DNA from: CG2-30-58-95 sp964618215
GTDB lineage: Bacteria > Chloroflexota > Anaerolineae > Anaerolineales > Villigracilaceae
NCBI GenBank assembly: GCA_964618215.1
Contig: CAZTZE010000016.1
Coordinates: 10,363 to 74,362 of the forward strand
Length of the DNA stretch: 64,000 nucleotides
Direction of reading: 5' to 3'
In this document: positions 57,608 through 64,000 of the stretch, in pieces
How the letters are laid out: each line of letters starts with the position of its first letter
How positions within the stretch are numbered: the first letter of the stretch is position 1
Position numbers and translations under genes: made by a program
Notes under the pieces: generated by a model
Told to the model about the DNA's origin: nothing
Seen by the model: only the letters and a program-made list of their open reading frames with translations
Databases searched by the model: none

Positions 57608-58975
57608 ATGGCAATGGCGTCTGCACGCCCAATGGTGAATGACAAGAAAGAGATCTTCGGCTGGGCCATGTACGACTGGGCCAATTCGGCCTTCAGCACC
57701 ACGGTTGGAACGGTTTTTCTCGGCCCGTACCTGGCCTCCCTGGCCGCAGCGGCGGCCAAGTTGTACCCGGATGGCATGGCGCGGCTGGCGGGCATCCCGA
57801 TTGCGCCCGATTCGTTCCTGCCCTACTGCATATCGCTCTCAGTCGGTTTACAGGTGCTTTTCCTGCCCATACTGGGCGCGATCGCGGATTACTCGAACCT
57901 GCGCAAGCAGATGATGCGCCTCTTTGCAACCATCGGCGCGCTGGCGACGATTGCTTTGTTCCTTGTTTCTGGCAGTCTGTGGTGGCTGGGCGGGCTGCTC
58001 TTTATCATCGCCAACCTGGCTTTCGGGGCGGCGATTGTTTTTTACAATTCCTACCTGCCGGATATTGCCAGCGAAGACCAGCGCGACCGCGTCTCGTCCT
58101 ATGGTTGGGCGATGGGCTATCTGGGCGGCGGCCTGCTGCTTGTCTTCAACCTGGCCTTTTATCTGCTGCATGAAAAATTGGGCGTGCCGACCGGCCTGGC
58201 CATCCGCATCAACCTGATGACTGCCGGCCTGTGGTGGTTAGGCTGGTCGTTCCTGACCTGGGCGCGGCTGCGTCAGCGCCACGCGGCACGCCCGCTCCCG
58301 CAGGGCGGGACTTATGTCAGCGTCGGTTTCAAGCAGTTGGTTAAAACGCTGAAGGAAGTAAAGAATTTCCCGGAGACGCTCAAATACCTGCTCGCCTATT
58401 TCCTGTACAATGACGGCATCCAGACGGTGATTGCCGTCTCGGCCACCTTTGCGGCCGCGCCGCTGATTCGCGGCGGCGTCGAACTGGACCAAAGTACGCT
58501 GACGATGATCATCCTGATGATCCAGTTCGTGGCTTTCTTCGGGGCGCTTTTCTGGGGCAAACTGGCAAAATGGGTGGGCGCCAAACGCTCAATCCTGATC
58601 AGCCTGGTCATCTGGGCTGGCGTGGTGACTTATGCCTATGGTGGAATGAAAGGTGAGAGCCGTGTGCTGGAATTCTGGATTCTGGGCGCGTTCATCGCCC
58701 TGGTCCTGGGCGGCTCACAGGCGATCAGTCGCAGCCTGTTCGCCCAGATGATCCCGCAGGGCAAGGAAGCCGAATACTATGCCTTCTACGAAGTCAGCGA
58801 ACGCGGCACATCCTGGATTGGCCCGCTGCTCTTTGGCCTGGTCAATCAACTGTTTGGCAGCCTGCGCCCGGCCATCCTTTCGTTGATTTTCTTCTTCGTG
58901 ATGGGCTTGATCATCCTGCCTTTTGTGAATGTCAAGAAGGCGGTTGAGGATGTGAAGGCGTATGACAGACGATAG
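57608..58975 (+). CDS. MFS transporter, Atg22/UMF1-like
   Basis: A 455-aa 12-helix transporter with family N-terminus FGWAMYDWANSAFSTTVGTVFLGPYL, then QVLFLPILGAIADYSNLRKQMMRLFA, DIASEDQRDRVSSYGWAMGYLGGGLLL and ARLRQRHAARPLP. Atg22/UMF1 proteins export amino acids or similar solutes; bacterial substrates unknown. ATG 57608 has GAGGAGG upstream. TATAAT at 57552-57557 is a candidate -10. Divergent from hypA. Confidence 0.93.
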   Translation: MAMASARPMVNDKKEIFGWAMYDWANSAFSTTVGTVFLGPYLASLAAAAAKLYPDGMARLAGIPIAPDSFLPYCISLSVGLQVLFLPILGAIADYSNLRKQMMRLFATIGALATIALFLVSGSLWWLGGLLFIIANLAFGAAIVFYNSYLPDIASEDQRDRVSSYGWAMGYLGGGLLLVFNLAFYLLHEKLGVPTGLAIRINLMTAGLWWLGWSFLTWARLRQRHAARPLPQGGTYVSVGFKQLVKTLKEVKNFPETLKYLLAYFLYNDGIQTVIAVSATFAAAPLIRGGVELDQSTLTMIILMIQFVAFFGALFWGKLAKWVGAKRSILISLVIWAGVVTYAYGGMKGESRVLEFWILGAFIALVLGGSQAISRSLFAQMIPQGKEAEYYAFYEVSERGTSWIGPLLFGLVNQLFGSLRPAILSLIFFFVMGLIILPFVNVKKAVEDVKAYDRR

Positions 58976-59265
58976 ACTTTATCGGGAATAGAATAAGAGA
59001 ACGCTGCATCGAATTTCACGAATTGACCGAAAATTTTAGAGAAATTCGCGAAAATTCGATGCAAAAACAGAGCATAGATCATAGAGCGCATACGAAAAAC
59101 CGAGGTTGGCTGTTGCCGGCCTCGGTTTTCTGTCTATCGTCCGGAATTTGTGGTATTACTCGCTAACATTTGCATTGATCGCGCAAATGTTGTCGGATTG
59201 CCAATCCGACTTACTTTGGTTGTGGTTGGAGGCCGCGCTATAGATGCCGAAGGCCTACTCGGTCG
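58976..59265. other. Gene-free stretch with terminator and repeat mosaic
   Basis: An ATTTCACGAATTGACCGAAA...GAAATTCGCGAAAATTCGATG tract (58995-59060), terminator (59095-59130), AACATTTGC/GCAAATGTT hairpin (59165-59190), GTCGGATTGCCAATCCGAC palindrome (59192-59210), the GGTTGTGGTTGGAGGCCGCGCTAT module and a GCCGAAGGCCTACTCGG repeat ending inside the dcd 3' end. Confidence 0.65.
59095..59130. terminator. Intrinsic terminator after the Atg22-like gene
   Basis: AAAACCGAGG and CCTCGGTTTT pair around a 14-nt loop; A and T runs on both sides make it bidirectional. Confidence 0.75.
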
Positions 59266-59820
59266 TCATAACCGCGGTAACACAATCGTCTGCTGCCCCT
59301 GATACTTGCCCTTCTTATCCGCGTAAGAGATTTCACATTCCTCGTCCGCCTCGAAGAAGAGCACCTGGGCAATGCCCTCGTTGGCGTAGATTTTGGCGGG
59401 CAGGGGGGTCGTGTTGGAAATTTCGAGCGTGACGAATCCTTGCCATTCTGGCTCGAAAGGAGTCACATTCACGATGATTCCACAGCGCGCGTAGGTTGAT
59501 TTTCCCAAACATACAGTCAATACACTGCGCGGGATGCGGAAATATTCTATCGTCCGCGCCAGAGCGAACGAGTTAGGCGGGATGACGCACACCTCGCCCT
59601 TGAAATCCACCATGGACTTTGGGTCGAAATTCTTAGGGTCCACGATGGCGGAATAAACATTGGTAAATATCTTGAACTCGTCGGCGACGCGGATATCGTA
59701 GCCGTAGGACGAGACGCCATATGATATGACGCCATTGCGCACCTGGCCCTCGACGAACGGTTCGATCATCTTGTGTTCGAGCGCCATTTTGCGGATCCAG
59801 TGATCGGGTTTCAAGCCCAT
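59266..59820 (-). CDS. dcd: dCTP deaminase
   Basis: A 184-aa trimeric dUTPase-fold enzyme that converts dCTP to dUTP for dTTP supply. Family motifs: SYGVSSYGYDIRVADEFKIF, GKSTYARCGIIVNVTPFEPEW (catalytic Glu in PFEPEW, Ser/Arg in GKSTYAR), and EGIAQVLFFE. RBS AAGGAGA lies 9 bases upstream. The stop codon falls in a CCGCGG/CCTACTCGG repeat. Confidence 0.95.
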   Translation of the reverse strand: MGLKPDHWIRKMALEHKMIEPFVEGQVRNGVISYGVSSYGYDIRVADEFKIFTNVYSAIVDPKNFDPKSMVDFKGEVCVIPPNSFALARTIEYFRIPRSVLTVCLGKSTYARCGIIVNVTPFEPEWQGFVTLEISNTTPLPAKIYANEGIAQVLFFEADEECEISYADKKGKYQGQQTIVLPRL

Positions 59821-59837
59821 GAGGTAGTCTCCTTGTC

Positions 59838-60854
59838 TTATTTGACGATAAATGTCACAACGGTCAATTTGCCGGGCTGTACTTCAACCCATCTCTCGTA
59901 TAAAACACCCCCCCAGATATAACTGATGCGGTAGTGACCGGCCAGCAGGTCGCCCAGGGCAAAAGTTTCCTGCCAGAGGTCGTCACTTCTGACCTCCTGG
60001 TAGATCTCAGGCTGGTAGGCCATTTCCGCTGCTTTGGCCGGATCGGGGAAGTACTGCACGTTCAATGGGGCAACAATGGGGTTGCCTTGCGCATCGAGGA
60101 TCCGTCCCGCAAGCGTGCCGAATAACTGACCATTTGCGCTGCGATGGGGCTGCAGCCAGAGTTCGGGGTTGCGTGTGCTTTCATAGGTGTTCTCACCCAG
60201 ACGCACCTCAAAATGGAGGTGACTGCCGATCGCCGCGCCGCTCGCGCCGACTTCACCGATCTTCTCCCCGGCGCGGACATTTTGGCCGCTCTGTGCCTCG
60301 ATTTTGGACAGGTGCCCGTACAGCGAATATACCGGCTGGTTGATGCCTGGCAGGCGGTGTTCAAGGACAATTAAGTTACCATAGAAGTTCGGCCAGGGGC
60401 TGAAAGTTGCCCCTTCTTTATCATCCCCGGCGAGGATGACAACGCCATCCGCGGCGGCCAGCACGGGTGTGCCGGAAGCGTTGTAGAATTCCACGCCGTG
60501 ATGCGGTTGGCGCGTCCCATTTTGAGTGCTGCCATAAGGATAACTGGGATCTATTGTCATGGTTGCGGGCAGTGCGATGGGACGATCCAACAGGAAGCGC
60601 CCGCTCTCGATGCAATAGGTGATCGTTGGATCGCAGGCCGGAGCAGTGGGGCTGGGAAGGGAGGCAGCAGGGGTGACAGGGAGCGCTGGCGACGCGCTGG
60701 CGGGACCTTCTGTCGCCGGTCGTCGGATGGCTGTGAGCGTGGCCTCAGAGCCTGTCCTGGCCGTCAGGTCAGGGCGCGGCGTCGAAGCGCTGTCCGTCCT
60801 CAGGGTACAGCTTGCTAGCAACATGCTCAACGCGACCAACGCGCTTATTTTCAT
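59838..60854 (-). CDS. M23-family peptidase lipoprotein
   Basis: A 338-aa surface protein: lipobox LLASC (Cys about 16), Pro/Thr/Ser-rich linker to about residue 90, then an M23 domain (HHGVEFYNASGTPVLAAADGVVILAGDDK, YGHLSKIEAQSGQNVRAGEKIGEVGASG, HLHFEVRLG). Zinc ligands His/Asp: the canonical HxxxD is here HHGVEF (Glu instead of Asp), so activity needs care; HLHFE is intact. The C-terminus adds a Cna-like beta domain (GTLAGRILDAQGNPIVAPLN). Its ATG overlaps the ftcD stop (ATGA). Confidence 0.85.
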   Translation of the reverse strand: MKISALVALSMLLASCTLRTDSASTPRPDLTARTGSEATLTAIRRPATEGPASASPALPVTPAASLPSPTAPACDPTITYCIESGRFLLDRPIALPATMTIDPSYPYGSTQNGTRQPHHGVEFYNASGTPVLAAADGVVILAGDDKEGATFSPWPNFYGNLIVLEHRLPGINQPVYSLYGHLSKIEAQSGQNVRAGEKIGEVGASGAAIGSHLHFEVRLGENTYESTRNPELWLQPHRSANGQLFGTLAGRILDAQGNPIVAPLNVQYFPDPAKAAEMAYQPEIYQEVRSDDLWQETFALGDLLAGHYRISYIWGGVLYERWVEVQPGKLTVVTFIVK

Positions 60855-62380
60855 GTCAGCGATAGCCTGCCGCGTTCGTTCAGCGTTTCTTGGACGGCTT
60901 TTTCGAGCCTGGCGGCGCGTTCTTCGTGAGTGTGCAGTTGGTTCAGGAAGGAATCGCCTGCAACCCGATCATTCAGGCTGGCAACGTTGATGCGCACGTT
61001 GTAACCGGCCGTGCTCAATGCGGCCCGCGCCAGGGCTGCGGCGGAAGCGGCATCCGTGATGGCATTCAGGTTGCCGAGGGCGGCGGCGCGTTCAGCCAGC
61101 GCCATCACAGTGACTGCCTTTTGCGCCACCTTGAGTGGAATCTGGGCGGCGGTCTTTGTGGCCTCTTCGATGGCCTGACTGCGCAAGGTTTCCTGCCCGG
61201 CCGTCTCCGTTGGCAGTTTGAAGGCGGCCATCACGCCCTCGAAGGCGGAGGAATCCTCGTCCACAGCCACGCTCAGTTCAGCGCGCAGTTTTTCGGCCTG
61301 ATTCAGGATTTCGGTCATCTGCGCCTCAACCGAAGCGTATTTTTTCTTGCCAATCGTCAAGCGCGCCACCATGGCCACCAGCGCGGCGGCCAGCGCCCCA
61401 GCGTATGCGGCTGCTGAGCCGCCACCTGGCGCGGGCGTCGCCGCGGCGAGACTGTCCAGGAAGTTGGCAGATTGAGATTGGGTAGCTTGGAAATCAGAAA
61501 CGCGGCTTTCGAGAATTTGCTCCGGCTTGAAATCATCCAATTGCAAATAGCTAATGCCCGCCTCGGTGATGGCCTCCTGCGGAACAAGCCCGACCAATTC
61601 GTTGTGATGGATTTTGACCTTGTGTTTTTTTGCCTCGCGGCGGATGACCTCGACGACCGTGTGGATGGATGTCTGGCGGAAGTTGGTCAGGTTCATCGAG
61701 ACCTGCGCCCGTCCTTCAACCAGCATACCCAGCGCCTTGACGCACGGCAGCCCGCCGGATGACTGGCGGATGATCTTGGCGATGGCTTTAGCAAGGCTGA
61801 CATCTTCTGTATCCAGATAAACGTTGAAAGCGATGAGCGGATGGCGCGCCCCGATGACGGTCGCGCCGGCCGGGCCGAGGCGTGCCGGACCGTAGTCCGG
61901 TTTGCGCACTCTTTTGCGGATCTCTTTCTTCAGCCCCTCGTACTGTCCCTTGCGAATGTTCTCCAGATTGCGCCGGTCCTCGCGTGTGGCGGCTTCTTCG
62001 TAGAGGTAGACCGGGATATTCAGTTCCCTGCCGACGCGCTCGCCCAGGCGGCGCGCGATTGCCACACAGTCGGCCATGCTCACGCCGGCGATGGGGACAA
62101 AAGGCACCACATCCGTTGCGCCCATGCGCGGGTGCGAGCCGGTATGCTGGTTCAGGTCAATCAACTCTGCGGCTTTCTGGATGCCGCGGAAAGCGGCTTC
62201 TTCCACGGCCTGCGGAGGGCCGATGAATGTGACCACTGTGCGGTTGTGGTCGCTATCGGCGTGATGATCGAGGATGGAAATATCGGGCGCGGCGGCGATG
62301 GATTGCAGGATGGCTTGCACTACTTCCGGCCGGCGGGCTTCGGAAAAGTTTGGGATGCATTCGACGAGGGGGTTGGGCAT
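60851..62380 (-). CDS. ftcD: Glutamate formimidoyltransferase-cyclodeaminase fusion
   Basis: A 509-aa bifunctional enzyme of histidine degradation. The first about 300 residues are the formimidoyltransferase (LVECIPNFSEARRPEVV, HADSDHNRTVVTF, GSHPRMGATDVVPFVP), which transfers formimino from formiminoglutamate to tetrahydrofolate; from about 320 is the cyclodeaminase domain (FLDSLAAATPAPGGGSAAAYAGALAAALVAMVARLTIGKKKY), giving methenyl-THF. ATG 62380 is chosen from homology; no strong RBS. Followed with 4-bp overlap by the M23 lipoprotein gene. Confidence 0.95.
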   Translation of the reverse strand: MPNPLVECIPNFSEARRPEVVQAILQSIAAAPDISILDHHADSDHNRTVVTFIGPPQAVEEAAFRGIQKAAELIDLNQHTGSHPRMGATDVVPFVPIAGVSMADCVAIARRLGERVGRELNIPVYLYEEAATREDRRNLENIRKGQYEGLKKEIRKRVRKPDYGPARLGPAGATVIGARHPLIAFNVYLDTEDVSLAKAIAKIIRQSSGGLPCVKALGMLVEGRAQVSMNLTNFRQTSIHTVVEVIRREAKKHKVKIHHNELVGLVPQEAITEAGISYLQLDDFKPEQILESRVSDFQATQSQSANFLDSLAAATPAPGGGSAAAYAGALAAALVAMVARLTIGKKKYASVEAQMTEILNQAEKLRAELSVAVDEDSSAFEGVMAAFKLPTETAGQETLRSQAIEEATKTAAQIPLKVAQKAVTVMALAERAAALGNLNAITDAASAAALARAALSTAGYNVRINVASLNDRVAGDSFLNQLHTHEERAARLEKAVQETLNERGRLSLT

Positions 62381-62418
62381 TTGGAAATCTTTTTGGGTAG
62401 GGTTTCTAAAACATACGC

Positions 62419-62492
62419 CAATCGCGAGGATTTTGTAGCGCGACATTTATGTCGCTCTTTGGTTGCGGCATCGCGAAGCATGCCGCGTTACG
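62419..62492 (-). repeat. Double-hairpin dispersed repeat, copy 3 (inverted)
   Basis: Read on the minus strand: GTAACGCGGCAT-GCTTCGCG-ATGCCGC, AACCAAAG linker, GCGACATAAATGTCGC, CTACAAAATCCTCGCGATTG. Both stems changed but keep pairing compared with copies at 32895 and 46779, so the structure is conserved. It supplies the last stop of the TumE-like gene. Confidence 0.75.
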
Positions 62493-62868
62493 TTTTTATC
62501 AGCCCTTCGATTTCTTTCAACACCGATTGCAAATCAGGAGCATTTGCGGCGATTACGTCAGTTTCCCCAACGTGTTTGTGATGCGGCGCGGTGGGTAGGT
62601 GCAGAAAGTGGTCGGTGTCGTCGTAACGAAAGATCAGTGTTTCATCGGCGCTTTGATAGTGATAGGCGTAGGTGTAACGATTGGGAGGCTGTCCCTGTTT
62701 AAATTGGACAAACTCTCGAAAATGCAGGTGTGAACCATCGCTGAAATGAATATCGCCGCGCAAAAAGAGAATTTTATCTTCACGCTCGTCTTTATAAATC
62801 GTGCGCGAGCGCGCAACACTGCAAGATTCAATCGCCTCTTGGATGGCGCGGTAATAATCGTCAATCAT
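62488..62868 (-). CDS. TumE-like toxin (DUF6516 family)
   Basis: A 126-aa protein with the DUF6516/TumE pattern: FLRGDIHFSDGSHLHFREFVQF, YTYAYHYQSADETLIFRYDD, then HLPTAPHHKHVGETDVIAAN. HxxH-type His at PHHKH is conserved. The overlapping upstream gene is its likely antitoxin (ATGA overlap). TumE toxins inhibit growth when TumA is lost; activity here is inferred. Its TAA stop comes from the adjoining repeat. Confidence 0.82.
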   Translation of the reverse strand: MIDDYYRAIQEAIESCSVARSRTIYKDEREDKILFLRGDIHFSDGSHLHFREFVQFKQGQPPNRYTYAYHYQSADETLIFRYDDTDHFLHLPTAPHHKHVGETDVIAANAPDLQSVLKEIEGLIKT

Positions 62869-63155
62869 TTGATGCGCGCCGCTTTGACGACTGTGAGTTT
62901 TTCATCCAGAAGGCGCAAAGTCTTGACTTCGCCCCACCATTCGATAAAGTCAAGCGTTTCTTCCAGGTCGCCAGGCTTGAAGCGGCGCTCGAACTCGCCA
63001 GTACTCATACCGAATTTTTTCTCGAACTCAGCCAGCCGTTCCTGCGTCCGCAGGATGGCATACTCTACCAAATGGATTTCTCGTTCCAGTGCGGAGAGGA
63101 GGATCGGTTTGAATTTGTTGATGTTTGACGTTTCTATTGTAATTTGTTGTAACAT
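62865..63155 (-). CDS. TumA-like antitoxin of the TumE pair
   Basis: A 96-aa helical protein (MLQQITIETSNINKFKPILLSALEREIHLVEYAILRTQERLAEFEKKFGM, ending LRLLDEKLTVVKAARIK). Start ATG 63155 has AAGGAG 6 bases upstream. The 4-bp overlap with the DUF6516 gene and its small helical nature fit a TumA-type antitoxin; no HTH is visible, so DNA binding is uncertain. Confidence 0.72.
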   Translation of the reverse strand: MLQQITIETSNINKFKPILLSALEREIHLVEYAILRTQERLAEFEKKFGMSTGEFERRFKPGDLEETLDFIEWWGEVKTLRLLDEKLTVVKAARIK

Positions 63156-63466
63156 ATCGTTCTCCTTGCCAGCCAAAGGTCGCTGACTGATGATATTATA
63201 CTGCTTTAGAGCATCACGCAGTACACGTAGCAGGAATGGAGTATGGAAAATGGATAATGGAAACTGGAAAGCGGTAGAACGCCCCGATTATAACGCAGCG
63301 GACAGAGAAGACGGTGCTTATGCCATGACTTCGCGTTAAGACCCTCGATCTTGAGAAAGCCATAACCGGTATTGTCTGAAAACAAAAATGCCTGTATCAT
63401 ATTTCATGGTGAGAGCAATAACTTTCCAACAACACCTGCCTGAATTACAGACGAAAGGCAGCGGAC
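63156..63466. other. Stretch without a recognisable gene
   Basis: Holds the TA promoter region, a GGAGTATGGAAAATGGATAATGGAAACTGG tract (63237-63267) and short protein-like fragments without start or family match. I see no confident gene. Confidence 0.5.
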
Positions 63467-63535
63467 ATGGCGCGTGACGAGGCTTATCACAAAGCAGAAA
63501 AGAAAATCGAAGTAGCGCGGCGCTCGGACAACATT
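63467..63535 (+). pseudogene. Duplicated LRR-gene 5' end, broken
   Basis: MARDEAYHKAEKKIEVARRS repeats the first 20 codons of the LRR gene at 63663 (MARDEAYRQAEKKIEAARRS) with few changes, then runs into the palindromic element at 63539. A tandem duplication whose first copy was interrupted. Confidence 0.7.
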
Positions 63536-63538
63536 CGA

Positions 63539-63634
63539 AGACCTGACAGGTTTCCGCGAGGCGCGCGCAATCAAGAATCCGCGTCCCCGCACGCGACTCG
63601 GTTAACAGCGGCGCGGATAAAACCTGTCAGGTCT
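63539..63634. mobile_element. 96-bp element with 15-bp inverted ends
   Basis: AGACCTGACAGGTTT (63539-63553) and AAACCTGTCAGGTCT (63620-63634) are perfect inverted repeats around a GC-rich core. No clear target duplication. Sits between the two LRR 5' ends. Confidence 0.65.
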
Positions 63635-63662
63635 GGAACTCTAACCACAAAAGGCGGACACC

Positions 63663-63950
63663 ATGGCGCGTGACGAAGCATATCGCCAAGCAGAAAAGAA
63701 AATCGAAGCAGCGCGGCGCTCGGGGGCAACGAAACTCAGTCTATGGGAAATGCAACTTAGGGAATTGCCAGAAAGTCTGTTCCAACTTACGCAGTTGCAG
63801 TCGTTAGATCTTGAAAAGAATTTTCTGACCACACTGCCAAAGTCGCTGGGCAAACTTACGCAGTTGCAAACATTACGTATATCATACAATCAACTGACGA
63901 AATTGCCCGAATCACTTGGTCAACTCACCCAGTTGCAATTATTATCTTAG
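63663..63950 (+). CDS. Leucine-rich-repeat protein, truncated
   Basis: A 95-aa N-terminal fragment: a charged helix (ARDEAYRQAEKKIEAARRS) then LxxLPxSL repeats (LRELPESLFQLTQLQSLDLEKN, LTTLPKSLGKLTQLQTLRIS, LTKLPESLGQLTQLQLL). Intact relatives (Roco-type LRR proteins) are much longer. The stop TAG at 63948-63950 is where an IS-end-like sequence (GGACTTACGCAA) starts, so the gene is probably disrupted by an insertion. Confidence 0.8.
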   Translation: MARDEAYRQAEKKIEAARRSGATKLSLWEMQLRELPESLFQLTQLQSLDLEKNFLTTLPKSLGKLTQLQTLRISYNQLTKLPESLGQLTQLQLLS

Positions 63951-64000
63951 GACTTACGCAAGACAGAACAGTTGACGATTGAGCCAAAAGCCGTTATTGT
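63950..64000. mobile_element. Probable insertion-sequence left end, cut by window edge
   Basis: GGACTTACGCAAGACAGAAC follows the point where the LRR frame stops. GGACTTACGCA is a typical IS terminal sequence. The transposase would lie beyond the window. Confidence 0.5.

Overview
The window is a gene-dense, roughly 55-58% GC bacterial chromosome segment. It looks like an uncultured member of Chloroflexota, most probably class Anaerolineae. This is inferred from protein flavour and gene content, not from a marker gene: a TIGR03960/TIGR03936 radical-SAM pair, a selenocysteine-containing SelD, an Atg22-like MFS, F420-type LLM enzyme, many intergenic repeats and several leaderless promoters. No rRNA, CRISPR array, prophage or complete insertion sequence is present. 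Two tRNAs are present: Arg-CCG (minus strand) and Pro-CGG (plus strand).

Layout. 0-6 kb: MacA/MacB-type export operon cut by the left edge, a lipoprotein, then an OmpR-type two-component system with a small membrane protein. 6-15 kb, mostly minus strand: PrsW protease, TIGR03936 and TIGR03960 proteins, HicBA toxin-antitoxin, two small membrane proteins, serS, a DUF4143 ATPase and a sugar-phosphate transferase. 15-25 kb: a second two-component system, a lytic transglycosylase, a membrane protein behind an apparent LexA-controlled promoter, a creatininase-family protein, an alien AT-rich Cys-rich gene fragment, a lipoprotein and ligA. 25-29 kb: phosphate uptake (Pit plus DUF47) and iron control/uptake (DtxR-FTR1). 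29-44 kb: SDR, GNAT, MFS, nadD, SPFH protein, selD with in-frame UGA, deaminase, EamA with His-rich tail, CNNM/CorC, gamma-glutamyltransferase, rho, LysM-M23 peptidase and birA. 44-54 kb: gyrA, tRNA-Pro, a YgjP-like protease, hypotheticals, an acyltransferase, an AlkZ-like protein and an LLM oxidoreductase. 54-58 kb: hypA-hypC-hypD-hypE hydrogenase maturation genes plus a diverged hypE 3' fragment. 58-64 kb: Atg22-like MFS, dcd, M23 lipoprotein, ftcD, a TumE/TumA-like toxin-antitoxin pair, and an LRR gene that appears interrupted by an IS at the right edge.

The most unusual overall property is the density of short palindromic and low-complexity repeats. They fill most intergenic gaps, supply 3' ends and stop codons of several genes, and sit in frame inside conserved genes (TIGR03960, TIGR03936, ligA, ggt, hypE, LysM-M23). 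This resembles the in-frame palindromic elements known from Rickettsia. Other leading observations are the SOS-type promoter of the 257-aa membrane protein, selenocysteine SelD with a bacterial SECIS hairpin, an IS66-like MITE with exact 8-bp target duplication, a two-hairpin dispersed repeat family, and the archaeal/CPR-like gene fragment at 20.5-21.9 kb, which could be transfer or an assembly chimera.
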